64,000 nt of DNA from Streptomyces sp. NBC_01296 (GTDB lineage: Bacteria; Actinomycetota; Actinomycetes; Streptomycetales; Streptomycetaceae): assembly GCF_035984415.1 (NCBI RefSeq), contig NZ_CP130721.1, forward strand, positions 62,001 to 126,000. Direction: 5' to 3'. Under the pieces are notes generated by a model. That model did not search any database, was not told the origin of the DNA, and was given only the letters and a program-made list of their open reading frames with translations. Positions 53,201-62,077 of the stretch are shown here, piece after piece. The position numbers and the translations under genes were made by a program. Within the stretch, counting starts at the first letter, position 1. Each line of letters opens with the position of its first letter.

Positions 53201-56200
53201 CACCTCACCGAACTCGTCCGCCGCGAGGCGGCCGCGGTCCTCGGCGCCGCCGCCCCGGTCCCGGCCGCCAAACGGCTCCAGGAGCTCGGCCTCGACTCGA
53301 TCATGGGGCTCCAGCTACGCAACCGGCTCACCGAGCTGACGAACGCCACGCTCCCCGTCAACCTCGCCTTCCAGCACCCCACTGCGCACGACATCGCCGC
53401 GTACCTGCTCGCCCACGCCCTCGACGCCGCCCCGAGCGCCACTGAGGCCGGGCTGGAACGCGCCGCGCGGCGCGAGACGCACCCGGCGACCGACGGCCAG
53501 CGCCGGCTCTGGTTCCTGGAGCAGCTGCGCCCGGCCAGCGCCGAGTACAACACCCCGCTGGTGCTGCGCACCGCGGACCGCCTCGACGCGGCCGCGCTGC
53601 GCGCGGCCCTGGCCTGGGTGAGCGCCCGTCACGAGGCGCTGCGCACCGCCCTGGAGCTGCGTGAGGGCGAACTCGTGCAGGTCGTACGGGAAGCGGGGGA
53701 GCCGCAGTTCACCCACGAGGACCTCAGCCACCTCGGCGAGGACGAGCTCGACGCCCGCATCCGCCGCGAGGAGCGCGCCCCGTTGCGCCTGGACGGGGAC
53801 GGCCTGCTGCGCTGCCTGCTCGCCGACACCGGTGACGGCGGAAGCCTCATCGGCATCTTCCTGCACCACGCCGTCATCGACGGCTGGTCCCTGTCCGTCT
53901 TCACCCGCGAGCTCTTCGACGCCTACACCGCCTGCGCCGAGGGCCGCACGCCCGAGGCCGCCGAGCCCGCCTTCCAGCTGGGCGACTACGCGGCCTGGGA
54001 GCAGCGGGCCGTCCGGGAGGGCCGCTTCGCGAAGGGCCTGCAGGTGATCGGCGGCCGTCTCGAAGGCCTCGGCCGGCTCGAACTGCCCGCCGCGGACGCC
54101 GCTTCGGGCACCGGAGAGGACGCACGGGCGGAAGCGGAGGGCGGCACCACCGGCTTCACCCTGCCCGCCGCCCTGCGCGCCCGCGTCGAGGAGCTGGCCG
54201 CGCGGACCGGGGTCACCCCGTACACCGTGTACGCGAGCGCATTCGCCGTCCTGCTGGCCCGTACCACCGGCAGTGAGGACTTCGCCCTCGGCACGGTGTG
54301 GGCCAACCGCCGGCTGGCCGGCACCGAGAACCTGCTCGGTTTCCTCGTCACCACCCTGCCCCTGCGTTTCGAGCTGGCGGGCGACCCCGACTTCGAGCAG
54401 GTGCTGGGGGCGACCGCGCCCCGCGTCCTGGAACTGATGGAGCACCAGGACCTGCCGCTGTCCGAGCTGGTCAAGGCCGTCGGCGGCGAGCGCACCGGCG
54501 AGGACAACCCGCTCTTCGGCGCCGTCTTCAACTACCGGGCGAGCGAGCTGCCCCCGCTCGGCGAGGGACCTGGCGCCTGGACGCCGTCGGCCGGAGCCGT
54601 CGGCGGAGGCCCGCGCGGCGTCGCCAAGTCGGCCGTCGGCCTGACCCTCGCCCCCGACGGCGAGGGGCTGCGCGGCGAACTGGAGTTCCTGCCGGGCTTC
54701 CTCGGACGGTCCGCGGCCGCCCGCATGGCGGACAACTTCACGGCCCTGCTGGAGGCGGTCACCACCGACGCGGCCCGGCCCGTCGGCGTCCTTGAGCTGA
54801 TCTCCGCCGCCGAACTGGCCTGGCTGGAGGAGCAGGGCGGCCACGCCGCGGCCGAGGTGAGCGGCCCCACCGCCCTCGAGCGCATCCTGGCCCAGGCCCG
54901 CCGCACGCCCGACGCCGTGGCGCTCGTCGACGCCGGCCGTGACTGGACGTACCGCCGGGTCGTGTCCCGGGCGGCGGCGATGGCCGGGCACCTGCGCTCC
55001 GCCGGAGCCGGCCCCGGGACCCTGGTCGGCATCCACCTGCCGCGCTCGGCCGACCTCGTGGTCGCCGTGCTCGCGACGTGGCTGGCGGGCAGCGCCTACG
55101 TCCCGCTGGACCCGGAGTACCCCCAGGCCCGCCTGGAGCACGTGGTCCGCGACAGCGGCCTGCTGCTGGTGATCTCCACCCGTGAGGGCGCGGCCGCCAT
55201 CGCCGACGACCGCATCGAGGTGCTGCTGGCCGATGCGTTCCCCGAGAGCGCCGAGCAGGGCGAGCTCCCCGGGGAGGAGGCCGCCGCGGCGGCCGCCCTG
55301 TCCTCGCTCGCGTACGTCATCTACACCTCCGGGTCCACCGGCCTGCCCAAGGGCGTCCAGCTCGAGCACGCCCAGTTCGCCAACTTCTGCGCGGCGATGG
55401 ACCTGAGGGTCGGCGGCGGCACCGGGGACACCTGGCTCGCGGTCACCAGCCTCTCCTTCGACATCTCCACCCTCGAATTGCTGTGGACCCTGACCCGGGG
55501 CTACCGGGTCGTCGTCGGGCAGGGCGGTCCGGCCCGCTGGGCCGACTACCTCCCGTACGCCCCCACCCACCTGCAGTGCACCCCGTCGCTGGCACGCATG
55601 CTGCTGGCCGACGGCGACGGCCGCGCCCTCGTCCAGGGCCTGCGCCGGATGCTCGTCGGCGGCGAGGCCCTGGACCGGGGACTGGCCCGCAAGCTGGACC
55701 GGCTGTGCCCGGGCGGGCTGATGAACATGTACGGGCCCACCGAGACCACGGTGTGGTCGGCGGCCTGGGACGCGGTGCCGGGCGAGGTCTCGCTCGGCAC
55801 GCCCCTGCTCGGCAACCGGCTGTACGTCCTCGACGCGGCCGGCCGGCGGGTGCCGCGCGGCACCCGCGGCGAGCTCTTCATCGGCGGACTCGGTGTCGCC
55901 CGCGGCTACCTGAACCGCCCGGAGCTGACCGCCGAACGCTTCGTACCCGACCCGTTCGCCGCGGACGGCGCCGCCCGCATGTACCGCACCGGCGACGTCG
56001 TACGCCACCGGGCCGACGGCAGCCTGGAGTTCTGCGGCCGCGCCGACGCTCAGGTCAAGCTCCGCGGCCACCGCATCGAGCTCGGCGAGATCGAGGCGGT
56101 CGCCGCCGAGCACACCGCCGTCGCCGAAGCGGCCGCCGTGGTCCGCGAGGACGTGCCGGGCGACCCTCGGCTGTGCCTGTACGTGACCCTGGCGCCGGGC

Positions 56201-59200
56201 CGCGCCGCCGCCGACGAGGACCTGCTGGCGGCCCTGGCCGAGCGGCTTCCCGCCGCCATGGTCCCGTCCCGGCTCATCCGGCTCCCCGAACTGCCGCACA
56301 CCCCCAACAAGAAAGTCGACCGGGGCGCCCTGCTGAGGCTGGCGGCCCCCGCGGCGGCCACCGCGTCGGCCCGTGCACAGGCCGACGGCAGCATCGGGTC
56401 CCTGGTCAGCAACGCCTGGGCCGAGGTGCTGGGGCTGGCCTCCGTCGACCCCGACAAGGGCATCTTCGACCTCGGCGCCAACTCCATGACCGCCCTCGAG
56501 GCACACAAGATCATCTGTGCGGGGCTGGGCCGGGAGTTCCCGCTCTCCACCCTCTTCCGCTACCCGACCGTGCGCCAGCTCTCCGCGTTCCTGCAGGACG
56601 GCTCGCACGCCACGCTGGCCCGCCAGGTGTCGGCGGCCCGCCGCGAGAGCGCCGGCGAGGACGCCGTTGCCATCGTCGGCATGGCCTGCAAGCTGCCGGG
56701 CGCGCCCGACCTCGACACCTTCTGGCACAACCTGCGCGACGGCATCGAGTCGATCACGTACTTCAGCGACGAGGAACTGCGCGCGGCCGGCGCCACCGAG
56801 GACGAACTGGCCGACCCCGCCTACGTCCGCGCCCGCGGCCTGATCGACGGCGCCGACCTCTTCGACGCGGCGTTCTTCGACTACTCGCCCGCCGAGGCCG
56901 AGGTCATGGACCCGCAGCACCGGTTGTTCCTGGAATGCGCCTGGCAGGCGCTGGAGCACTCCGGCATCGTGCCCTCCACCTACGACGGCAACGTGGCCGT
57001 CTTCGGCGGTACCGGCTTCGGCGGCTACCACCAGGACGCCACCGGCGACCTGTCCTCCTTCTACCGCTCGATGATCGGCAACAAGAACGACTACCTGGCC
57101 ACCCGCGTCGCCCACAAGCTCGACCTGCGCGGCCCCGCACTCTCCGTCCAGACCGCCTGCTCGACCGGCCTCGTCGCAGCGCACCTGGCCCGTGAGAGCC
57201 TGCTGCGCGGCGAGTCCGACGTCGCCCTGGTCGGCGCCTCCTCGCTGACCATCCCGCTGCGGCGCGGCTTCGTCCACCAGGAGGGCCTGGTCGTCTCCCC
57301 GGACGGCAAGTGCCGCGCCTTCGACGAGAAGGGCGCCGGCACCGTCTTCGGCAGCGGCGTCGGCATGCTCGTCCTGCGCCGCCTCTCCGACGCGATAGCC
57401 GCCGGCGACACCGTGTACGCCGTTCTGCGCGGCAGCGCCGTCAACAACGACGGCGCCGCCAAGGCCGGCTTCACCGCCCCGAGCGTGCAGGGCCAGGCCT
57501 GCGTCATCGCCGAGGCCCAGGCCGCGGCCGGCGTCACCCCGGACAGCGTCGGCTTCATCGAGGCGCACGGCACCGCCACCTCACTGGGCGACCCCATCGA
57601 GGTGCAGGCCCTCCAGCAGGTCTTCGGCTCCGCCGACCGCGAGGAGCCCTGCGCCCTCGGCTCCGTCAAGACCAACATCGGGCACGCGGACGCGACCGCC
57701 GGCATCGCCGGCCTCATCAAGGCGGCTCTCGCCGTGCACCACGGGGAACTGGTGCCGAGCCTCAACTACGAGCACCCCAACCCCGAGATGGGCCTCGACC
57801 CCAACCTGTTCTACGTCAACACCGAGACCAAGCCGTGGCAGCCCCAGGGCCCCCGCCGCGCCGGCGTTTCCTCCTTCGGCATCGGCGGCACCAACGCCCA
57901 CGTCGTACTGGAGCAGGCCCCCGGGGAGCCGCAGGCCGCCGCCCGCCCCGAGGCGGAGCCCGGGGCCCTGCCGGTCGTCCTGTCCGCCCGCACCGACGTG
58001 GCGCTGCGCGAGCAGGCCGGCCGCTGGGCCGACCGGCTGGAGGAGGACCGCACGCTCCGGCTCGCCGACGTCGCGTACACCGCGGCCGTGCGCCGCACCC
58101 ACTTCGGCCGCCGCGCCGTGGTCACCGCCGCCACCACCGACGAGGCCGCGGCCGCCCTGCGCGCCCTCGCCGAGGGCCACTCACACACCCTGCTGGCCCA
58201 GGCCGCCGCCCGCGGCCGCGGCCGCACCGTGTTCGTCTTCCCCGGCCAGGGCAGCCAGTGGGACGGTATGGGCCGCACCCTGTTCGAGCAGTCGCCCGCC
58301 TTCGCCCGGACCGTCCGCGAGTGCGACGCGGTCCTCGCACCCCAGCTCGGCTGGTCGGTCGCCGACGTGCTGCGCGGCACCGGCGGCCCCGAACTCTCGG
58401 CCCGCGCCCTCGACGTCGTACAGCCCGTGATGTTCACGATGTACGTCGGCCTCGCCGCCGCCTGGCGGGAACTGGGCATCGAGCCCGACGCCGTGACCGG
58501 CCACAGCCAGGGCGAGGTCGCCGCCGCAGTCGTGGCCGGCGCACTCACCCTCGAAGAGGGCGCCCGCATCATGGCCGTGCGCAGCCGCGCACTCCAGGCC
58601 GTCGCCGGCGTCGGCGCCATGGCCATCGTCGAGCTCCCGGTGGAGCAGGTGCTCGAGCGGATCGCCCCCTACGGGGACGCGGTGTCCGTCGCCGCCGTCA
58701 ACACCCCGACCTCGGTCGCCCTGTCCGGCGACGCCGACGCGATCGAGGACCTGCTCTTCACCCTCGACGACGACGACATCGTCTGCGGCAAGCTCGAGGC
58801 GCCCGTCGCCTCGCACAGCCACTGGATGGACGCACTGCTCCCGGCCCTGGAGGCCGACCTCGCGGACCTCGCGCCCACCGCCGGCCACGTGCCCTTCTAC
58901 TCCACGGTGACCGGCGCCCTCCTCGACGGCCGCGCCCTCGACGCCGCCTACTGGTGCCGCAACCTGCGCGAACCCGTCCGGCTGGACCTGGCCCAGCAGG
59001 AACTGATCGCCGCCGGACACGACGTGTTCATCGAGGTCAGCCCGCACCCTGTGCTCGCCATGCCGCTCACCGAGGGCAGCGACAAGGCCGTCGTCGCCGG
59101 CACCCTGCGCCGGGGCCACGGCGAACGCTCCGAACTCCTGCGCACCCTCGGCGAACTGCACACGCACGGCCACCGGGTGCCCTGGGAACAGATCCTGGAC

Positions 59201-62077
59201 GCCGTCACCCCCGCAGGCCCCGCCGAAGGCACCCGCGCGCTGCGCGTCGCCGAACTGCCCACCTACGCCTTCCAGCGCCGCTCCTACTGGATCGACCCGC
59301 CGAAGCCCGAGGACACCCCCCGAGCCGCCGCCGACCAGGCCTTCTGGGACGCGGTCGGCGAGGACGGCGGCCCGGAGCGCCTCGCCGCGCTCCTCGACGC
59401 CCCCGACCACCTGAAGCAGGGCATCGACGAGCTGCTCCCGCTGCTGAACTCCTGGTGGCAGCGCCAGGAGTCCCGCGAGACCGTCGCCGGCTGGCTGTAC
59501 GAGGACACCTGGGAGCTCTCCCCGGCCCCGTCCCCCACCACCCTGACCGGCCCCTGGGCCCTGGTGACCACCGAGGCCGAGGCCGAGAGCGCCGACGCCG
59601 TCGAGGACGCGCTGCGGGCCGCGGGAGCCACCCCGTACCGCATCCCGTCCGGCCCCGACCGGGCCGTCCTCGGCGCCGCCCTCTCGGCCCTGCCCGAACC
59701 GCCCCGCGGAGTCCTCACCCTGGGCTCCCTCGACGACACCCCGGACGGCTCCGGATCCACCGCGGGCTTCGCGAGCACCCTCGCGTTGCTCCAGGCGCTC
59801 GGCGACCTCGGCCTCACCGCACCGCTGTGGGCCCTGACCCGCGGCGCGGTCGACACCGACGGCAGCGGGCCCGTCCCCGCACCGCTCCAGGGCCTGGTCA
59901 CCGGTCTCGGCCGGGTCGCCGCGCTCGAGGACCCGCTGCGCTGGGGCGGCACCGTCGACCTGCCCCGGCAGCCCCACCCGGGCTGGGCCGGACAGCTCGC
60001 CGCGTGCCTCGCCGCCGGCGACCACGAGGACCAGGTGGCGCTGCGCGCCGGAGGCCGGCACGTACGCCGCCTGCGGCGTACCGCGCCCCGCCCCACCGGC
60101 ACCTGGTCCACCCGCGGCACCGCACTGATCACCGGCGGCCGGGGCGCCCTCGGCCTGCACCTGGCCCGGCACCTCGCCGAACGCGGCGCCGAGCACGTCG
60201 TGCTGGCCTCCCGCCGCCCCGGCACCTCCCCGGAGACCGACCAGCTGCGCACCGAACTCGCCGCCCTGGGCGTGGAACTGACCCTGGAACAAGCCGACCT
60301 CGCCGACCGCGAGCAGGTGGCCGCCCTGCTCGCCCGCACCGGCGACGCACGCCACCCCCTGCGCACCGTGGCCCACCTGGCGGGCCTGTCCCGGCCCACC
60401 GCCCTCACCGGCCTCACCCCCGGGGCGGCTGCCGAGGAGAACGCGGCCAAGGTCCACGGCGCCTGGCACCTGCACGAGCTCCTCGCCGACCGCGAACTCG
60501 ACGCGTTCGTGCTCTACGGCAGCGGCGCCAGCCTGTGGGGCGGCGCCGGCCAGGCCGCGTACGGAGCCGCAAACACCGCGCTCGATGCGCTCGCCCGCCA
60601 CCGCACGGCCCGCGGACTGCCCGCCACCGTCGTGCACTGGGGCGGCTGGGCCGGCGGCGGCATGGTCACCGCCGAGGCCGAACGGGCCGCCCGCTCCCGG
60701 GGCCTGCGCACCGTGGCTCCCGCGCTCGCCCTGGACGCCCTCGACCTGGCCCTCGGCTCCGGCATGGTGGCCCTCGGCGTCGCCGACATCGACTGGGCGG
60801 CCTTCGCCCCCGCCTACCGGGCCGCCCGGCCCCGCCCGCTGCTCGACTCCCTGCCGGAGGCCCGGGAACCGGAAGCCGAGCAGCTGCCCGATGCCTCCGC
60901 GGGAGCGGAACTGCGCACGACCCTGGCCGCGCAGTCCCCCGAGGACCGGCTGCACACCGTCACCACCCTGGTCAAGGCCGAGGTCGCCCCCGTCCTCGGC
61001 CTGGACGGGGCCGAGCTACCCGAGGACCAGCCGCTCCAGCAGCTGGGCCTGGACTCGCTGATGGCCGTACGGGTCCGCAACGAGCTCACCCGCCGCACCG
61101 GACTCGCGGTGACCACCGAGGCGATCCTGCGCCACGCCACCTGCGCGGGCATCGCCGCCCACCTGGCCGGCGAGCTCCTGCCCGGGGGCCACGCCCCCGC
61201 GGCCCCCGCGGCCCCTGCGCCCGCTGCCGGCGACAGCCCCTGGCTGAGCGTCCTCAAGCCGGCCGCGGACCCGCGCGCCCGGATCGTCTGCGTCGCCGGC
61301 ATGGGCGGCACCACCGGCGGACACGTCCCGCTGGTGCGCCACCTGCCCGACGACGTCGAACTCCTCGGCGTCCAGCTGCCGGGCCGCGACGGCCGCAGCG
61401 GCGAGGCACCCGTCACCGACATGATGTTCCTCGCCGACCAGGTCGTCGCCGCCCTCGCCGGCCGGCTCGCCCCGGCCGGCGGCGCACCCGCAGAGGCCGG
61501 CGCCCCTGTGGTCCCCGCCGCCCCCGTCGTCCTGTACGGCCACAGCCAGGGCTCCTGGCTGGCCTGGGAGGTGGCCCACCGGCTCGCCCACCGGCCCGGC
61601 GTACCGCCCCTGGCGCTCGTCGCGGCCTGTGCGCTCCCGCCGCTGGCCCCCCTCACCCCCGGCCTCGACCGGCTCGGCGAGCTGACCGGCGACCTGGACA
61701 CGGCCGACCCCGCCGAGCTCGCGGCCCTGCTGGCCGGGCTGCTCCCCGAGGAAGTCCTCGCCAGCGAGGAACTGCTCGCCGAGTACGTCCAGCGGCTGCG
61801 CACGGACACCGTGCTCGCCGAGAACCACCGCACGGTGCTGCGCGGCACCACCCGGGCGGCCCTGGACATCCCGCTGTTCGCCGTGTCCGGCAGTAGCGAC
61901 CCGGTGCTTCCCGAAGGGGCGATGGAGGTGTGGCGCGAGCTGACCGGCGCCGCCTTCGTCCCCCGCGAGATCGAGGGCTCCCACGCGGCGCCGATCACCA
62001 ACCCCGAGGCCATGGCGGCCGAACTCATGAACGCGATCACCACGATCGCCACCAGCCTGGAGGACAACCATGCCTGA
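50282..62077 (+). CDS. Hybrid PKS-NRPS: KS-AT-ACP-C-A-PCP-KS-AT-KR-ACP-TE
   Basis: A 3,931-residue megasynthase. N-terminal coiled-coil docking helix (residues 5-35), KS1 (Cys205), AT1 with TAGH at 768-771 (ethylmalonyl-type), ACP1 (Ser1006), condensation domain (HHAVIDG at 1195-1201), adenylation domain (about 1530-2010; Asp1727) whose specificity residues I read as D-I-L-Q-L-G-M-V-W-K, the glycine code, PCP (Ser2068), KS2 (Cys2293), AT2 with VASH at 2842-2845 (methylmalonyl/methoxymalonyl-type), KR (Ser3414, Tyr3427, Trp3419 eight before Tyr and no LDD motif, so A-type), ACP2 (Ser3592) and TE (Ser3755 in YGHSQGSW). Module 1 has no reductive domain. Predicted addition to an incoming acyl chain: beta-keto alpha-ethyl unit, glycine, then beta-hydroxy alpha-methoxy acid, released by TE. 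The docking helix means an upstream PKS outside or at the left edge must feed it. Confidence 0.93.
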   Translation: MANMSAQANEDRLRRAMAAVIQLQQRNAELENERHEPVAVIAMACRLPGGVTTPEEYWELLAGGRDAIGPLPARWAGLDLYDADPAAVGKSYAQEGGFLDGLEEFDADFFGISRREAVSMDPQQRLVLEASWEALERAGLRPDALAGSRTGVYLGAMRSDYDTGNAPLEVLDGYQGTGISGSVVSGRISYALGLQGPALTIDTACSSSLVAIHSAVAALRGGDCELALAGGVTVMSSPAMFVESSRLGAMAPDGRCKSFSAGADGAIWSEGVGILVLKKLSAARRDGDRVLAVVRGSAVNQDGRSQGLTAPNGPAQQRVIRDALASCRLTPADIDAIDAHGTGTPLGDRIEAGALAEVFGPGRDAAQPVWLGSSKSNLGHTQAAAGVVGVMKMILALQHEELPATLHAAEASPHVAWDSSGLRLLQANTPWQRGERVRRAGVSSFGISGTNAHVIVEEAPAEAPAETPEPAAAPAATTAQTPWSAVPRPLLVSGSDAAALRAQAARWARWITEHPEAHWPDVLRTAALHRTPMEFRAAVVAAGPREAAEALRALAEGRPHPCLTSATARERGSAVFVFPGQGSQWPGMGRELLEQSEVFRKAVEECDAALAPWTGWSVAKVLRGEADLELTLERIDVLQPALFAVMIGLVALWRSLGVEPAAVVGSSQGEVPAAVVSGALSLADGARLTALRSQGQLRECSGRGAMALVELPVDRTRELIAPYGDALSVAVVNTAGSTVVSGDVDAVERLLAALEGGDVFCRRIQSDTAGHSAHIDSMLPWLAEQLAGLRPGATAVPFYSTVTGGVLEGAALDGGYWCRNVRETVRMDLALARLAADGHDVFVEISPHPVLGMPLTSATAERHGAVVGSLRRDQGGLDELLRSFGSLHTMGYPGDWTRVFGAAEDGRSRLADLPTYAFQRKPYWTDVPGYRRLDPAEIAALADRTQDTPADAADGPAALRAALAALGDDERHEHLTELVRREAAAVLGAAAPVPAAKRLQELGLDSIMGLQLRNRLTELTNATLPVNLAFQHPTAHDIAAYLLAHALDAAPSATEAGLERAARRETHPATDGQRRLWFLEQLRPASAEYNTPLVLRTADRLDAAALRAALAWVSARHEALRTALELREGELVQVVREAGEPQFTHEDLSHLGEDELDARIRREERAPLRLDGDGLLRCLLADTGDGGSLIGIFLHHAVIDGWSLSVFTRELFDAYTACAEGRTPEAAEPAFQLGDYAAWEQRAVREGRFAKGLQVIGGRLEGLGRLELPAADAASGTGEDARAEAEGGTTGFTLPAALRARVEELAARTGVTPYTVYASAFAVLLARTTGSEDFALGTVWANRRLAGTENLLGFLVTTLPLRFELAGDPDFEQVLGATAPRVLELMEHQDLPLSELVKAVGGERTGEDNPLFGAVFNYRASELPPLGEGPGAWTPSAGAVGGGPRGVAKSAVGLTLAPDGEGLRGELEFLPGFLGRSAAARMADNFTALLEAVTTDAARPVGVLELISAAELAWLEEQGGHAAAEVSGPTALERILAQARRTPDAVALVDAGRDWTYRRVVSRAAAMAGHLRSAGAGPGTLVGIHLPRSADLVVAVLATWLAGSAYVPLDPEYPQARLEHVVRDSGLLLVISTREGAAAIADDRIEVLLADAFPESAEQGELPGEEAAAAAALSSLAYVIYTSGSTGLPKGVQLEHAQFANFCAAMDLRVGGGTGDTWLAVTSLSFDISTLELLWTLTRGYRVVVGQGGPARWADYLPYAPTHLQCTPSLARMLLADGDGRALVQGLRRMLVGGEALDRGLARKLDRLCPGGLMNMYGPTETTVWSAAWDAVPGEVSLGTPLLGNRLYVLDAAGRRVPRGTRGELFIGGLGVARGYLNRPELTAERFVPDPFAADGAARMYRTGDVVRHRADGSLEFCGRADAQVKLRGHRIELGEIEAVAAEHTAVAEAAAVVREDVPGDPRLCLYVTLAPGRAAADEDLLAALAERLPAAMVPSRLIRLPELPHTPNKKVDRGALLRLAAPAAATASARAQADGSIGSLVSNAWAEVLGLASVDPDKGIFDLGANSMTALEAHKIICAGLGREFPLSTLFRYPTVRQLSAFLQDGSHATLARQVSAARRESAGEDAVAIVGMACKLPGAPDLDTFWHNLRDGIESITYFSDEELRAAGATEDELADPAYVRARGLIDGADLFDAAFFDYSPAEAEVMDPQHRLFLECAWQALEHSGIVPSTYDGNVAVFGGTGFGGYHQDATGDLSSFYRSMIGNKNDYLATRVAHKLDLRGPALSVQTACSTGLVAAHLARESLLRGESDVALVGASSLTIPLRRGFVHQEGLVVSPDGKCRAFDEKGAGTVFGSGVGMLVLRRLSDAIAAGDTVYAVLRGSAVNNDGAAKAGFTAPSVQGQACVIAEAQAAAGVTPDSVGFIEAHGTATSLGDPIEVQALQQVFGSADREEPCALGSVKTNIGHADATAGIAGLIKAALAVHHGELVPSLNYEHPNPEMGLDPNLFYVNTETKPWQPQGPRRAGVSSFGIGGTNAHVVLEQAPGEPQAAARPEAEPGALPVVLSARTDVALREQAGRWADRLEEDRTLRLADVAYTAAVRRTHFGRRAVVTAATTDEAAAALRALAEGHSHTLLAQAAARGRGRTVFVFPGQGSQWDGMGRTLFEQSPAFARTVRECDAVLAPQLGWSVADVLRGTGGPELSARALDVVQPVMFTMYVGLAAAWRELGIEPDAVTGHSQGEVAAAVVAGALTLEEGARIMAVRSRALQAVAGVGAMAIVELPVEQVLERIAPYGDAVSVAAVNTPTSVALSGDADAIEDLLFTLDDDDIVCGKLEAPVASHSHWMDALLPALEADLADLAPTAGHVPFYSTVTGALLDGRALDAAYWCRNLREPVRLDLAQQELIAAGHDVFIEVSPHPVLAMPLTEGSDKAVVAGTLRRGHGERSELLRTLGELHTHGHRVPWEQILDAVTPAGPAEGTRALRVAELPTYAFQRRSYWIDPPKPEDTPRAAADQAFWDAVGEDGGPERLAALLDAPDHLKQGIDELLPLLNSWWQRQESRETVAGWLYEDTWELSPAPSPTTLTGPWALVTTEAEAESADAVEDALRAAGATPYRIPSGPDRAVLGAALSALPEPPRGVLTLGSLDDTPDGSGSTAGFASTLALLQALGDLGLTAPLWALTRGAVDTDGSGPVPAPLQGLVTGLGRVAALEDPLRWGGTVDLPRQPHPGWAGQLAACLAAGDHEDQVALRAGGRHVRRLRRTAPRPTGTWSTRGTALITGGRGALGLHLARHLAERGAEHVVLASRRPGTSPETDQLRTELAALGVELTLEQADLADREQVAALLARTGDARHPLRTVAHLAGLSRPTALTGLTPGAAAEENAAKVHGAWHLHELLADRELDAFVLYGSGASLWGGAGQAAYGAANTALDALARHRTARGLPATVVHWGGWAGGGMVTAEAERAARSRGLRTVAPALALDALDLALGSGMVALGVADIDWAAFAPAYRAARPRPLLDSLPEAREPEAEQLPDASAGAELRTTLAAQSPEDRLHTVTTLVKAEVAPVLGLDGAELPEDQPLQQLGLDSLMAVRVRNELTRRTGLAVTTEAILRHATCAGIAAHLAGELLPGGHAPAAPAAPAPAAGDSPWLSVLKPAADPRARIVCVAGMGGTTGGHVPLVRHLPDDVELLGVQLPGRDGRSGEAPVTDMMFLADQVVAALAGRLAPAGGAPAEAGAPVVPAAPVVLYGHSQGSWLAWEVAHRLAHRPGVPPLALVAACALPPLAPLTPGLDRLGELTGDLDTADPAELAALLAGLLPEEVLASEELLAEYVQRLRTDTVLAENHRTVLRGTTRAALDIPLFAVSGSSDPVLPEGAMEVWRELTGAAFVPREIEGSHAAPITNPEAMAAELMNAITTIATSLEDNHA

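Noticed and set aside
53315..57568. A 1,417-codon minus-strand frame opposite the NRPS part of the megasynthase
   Set aside because: Shadow frame with repetitive composition; the plus strand encodes ordered C, A, PCP and KS domains.
57310..61896. A 1,528-codon second plus-strand frame inside the megasynthase
   Set aside because: It is an Arg/Pro-rich out-of-frame translation of the KS-AT-KR-ACP-TE region.
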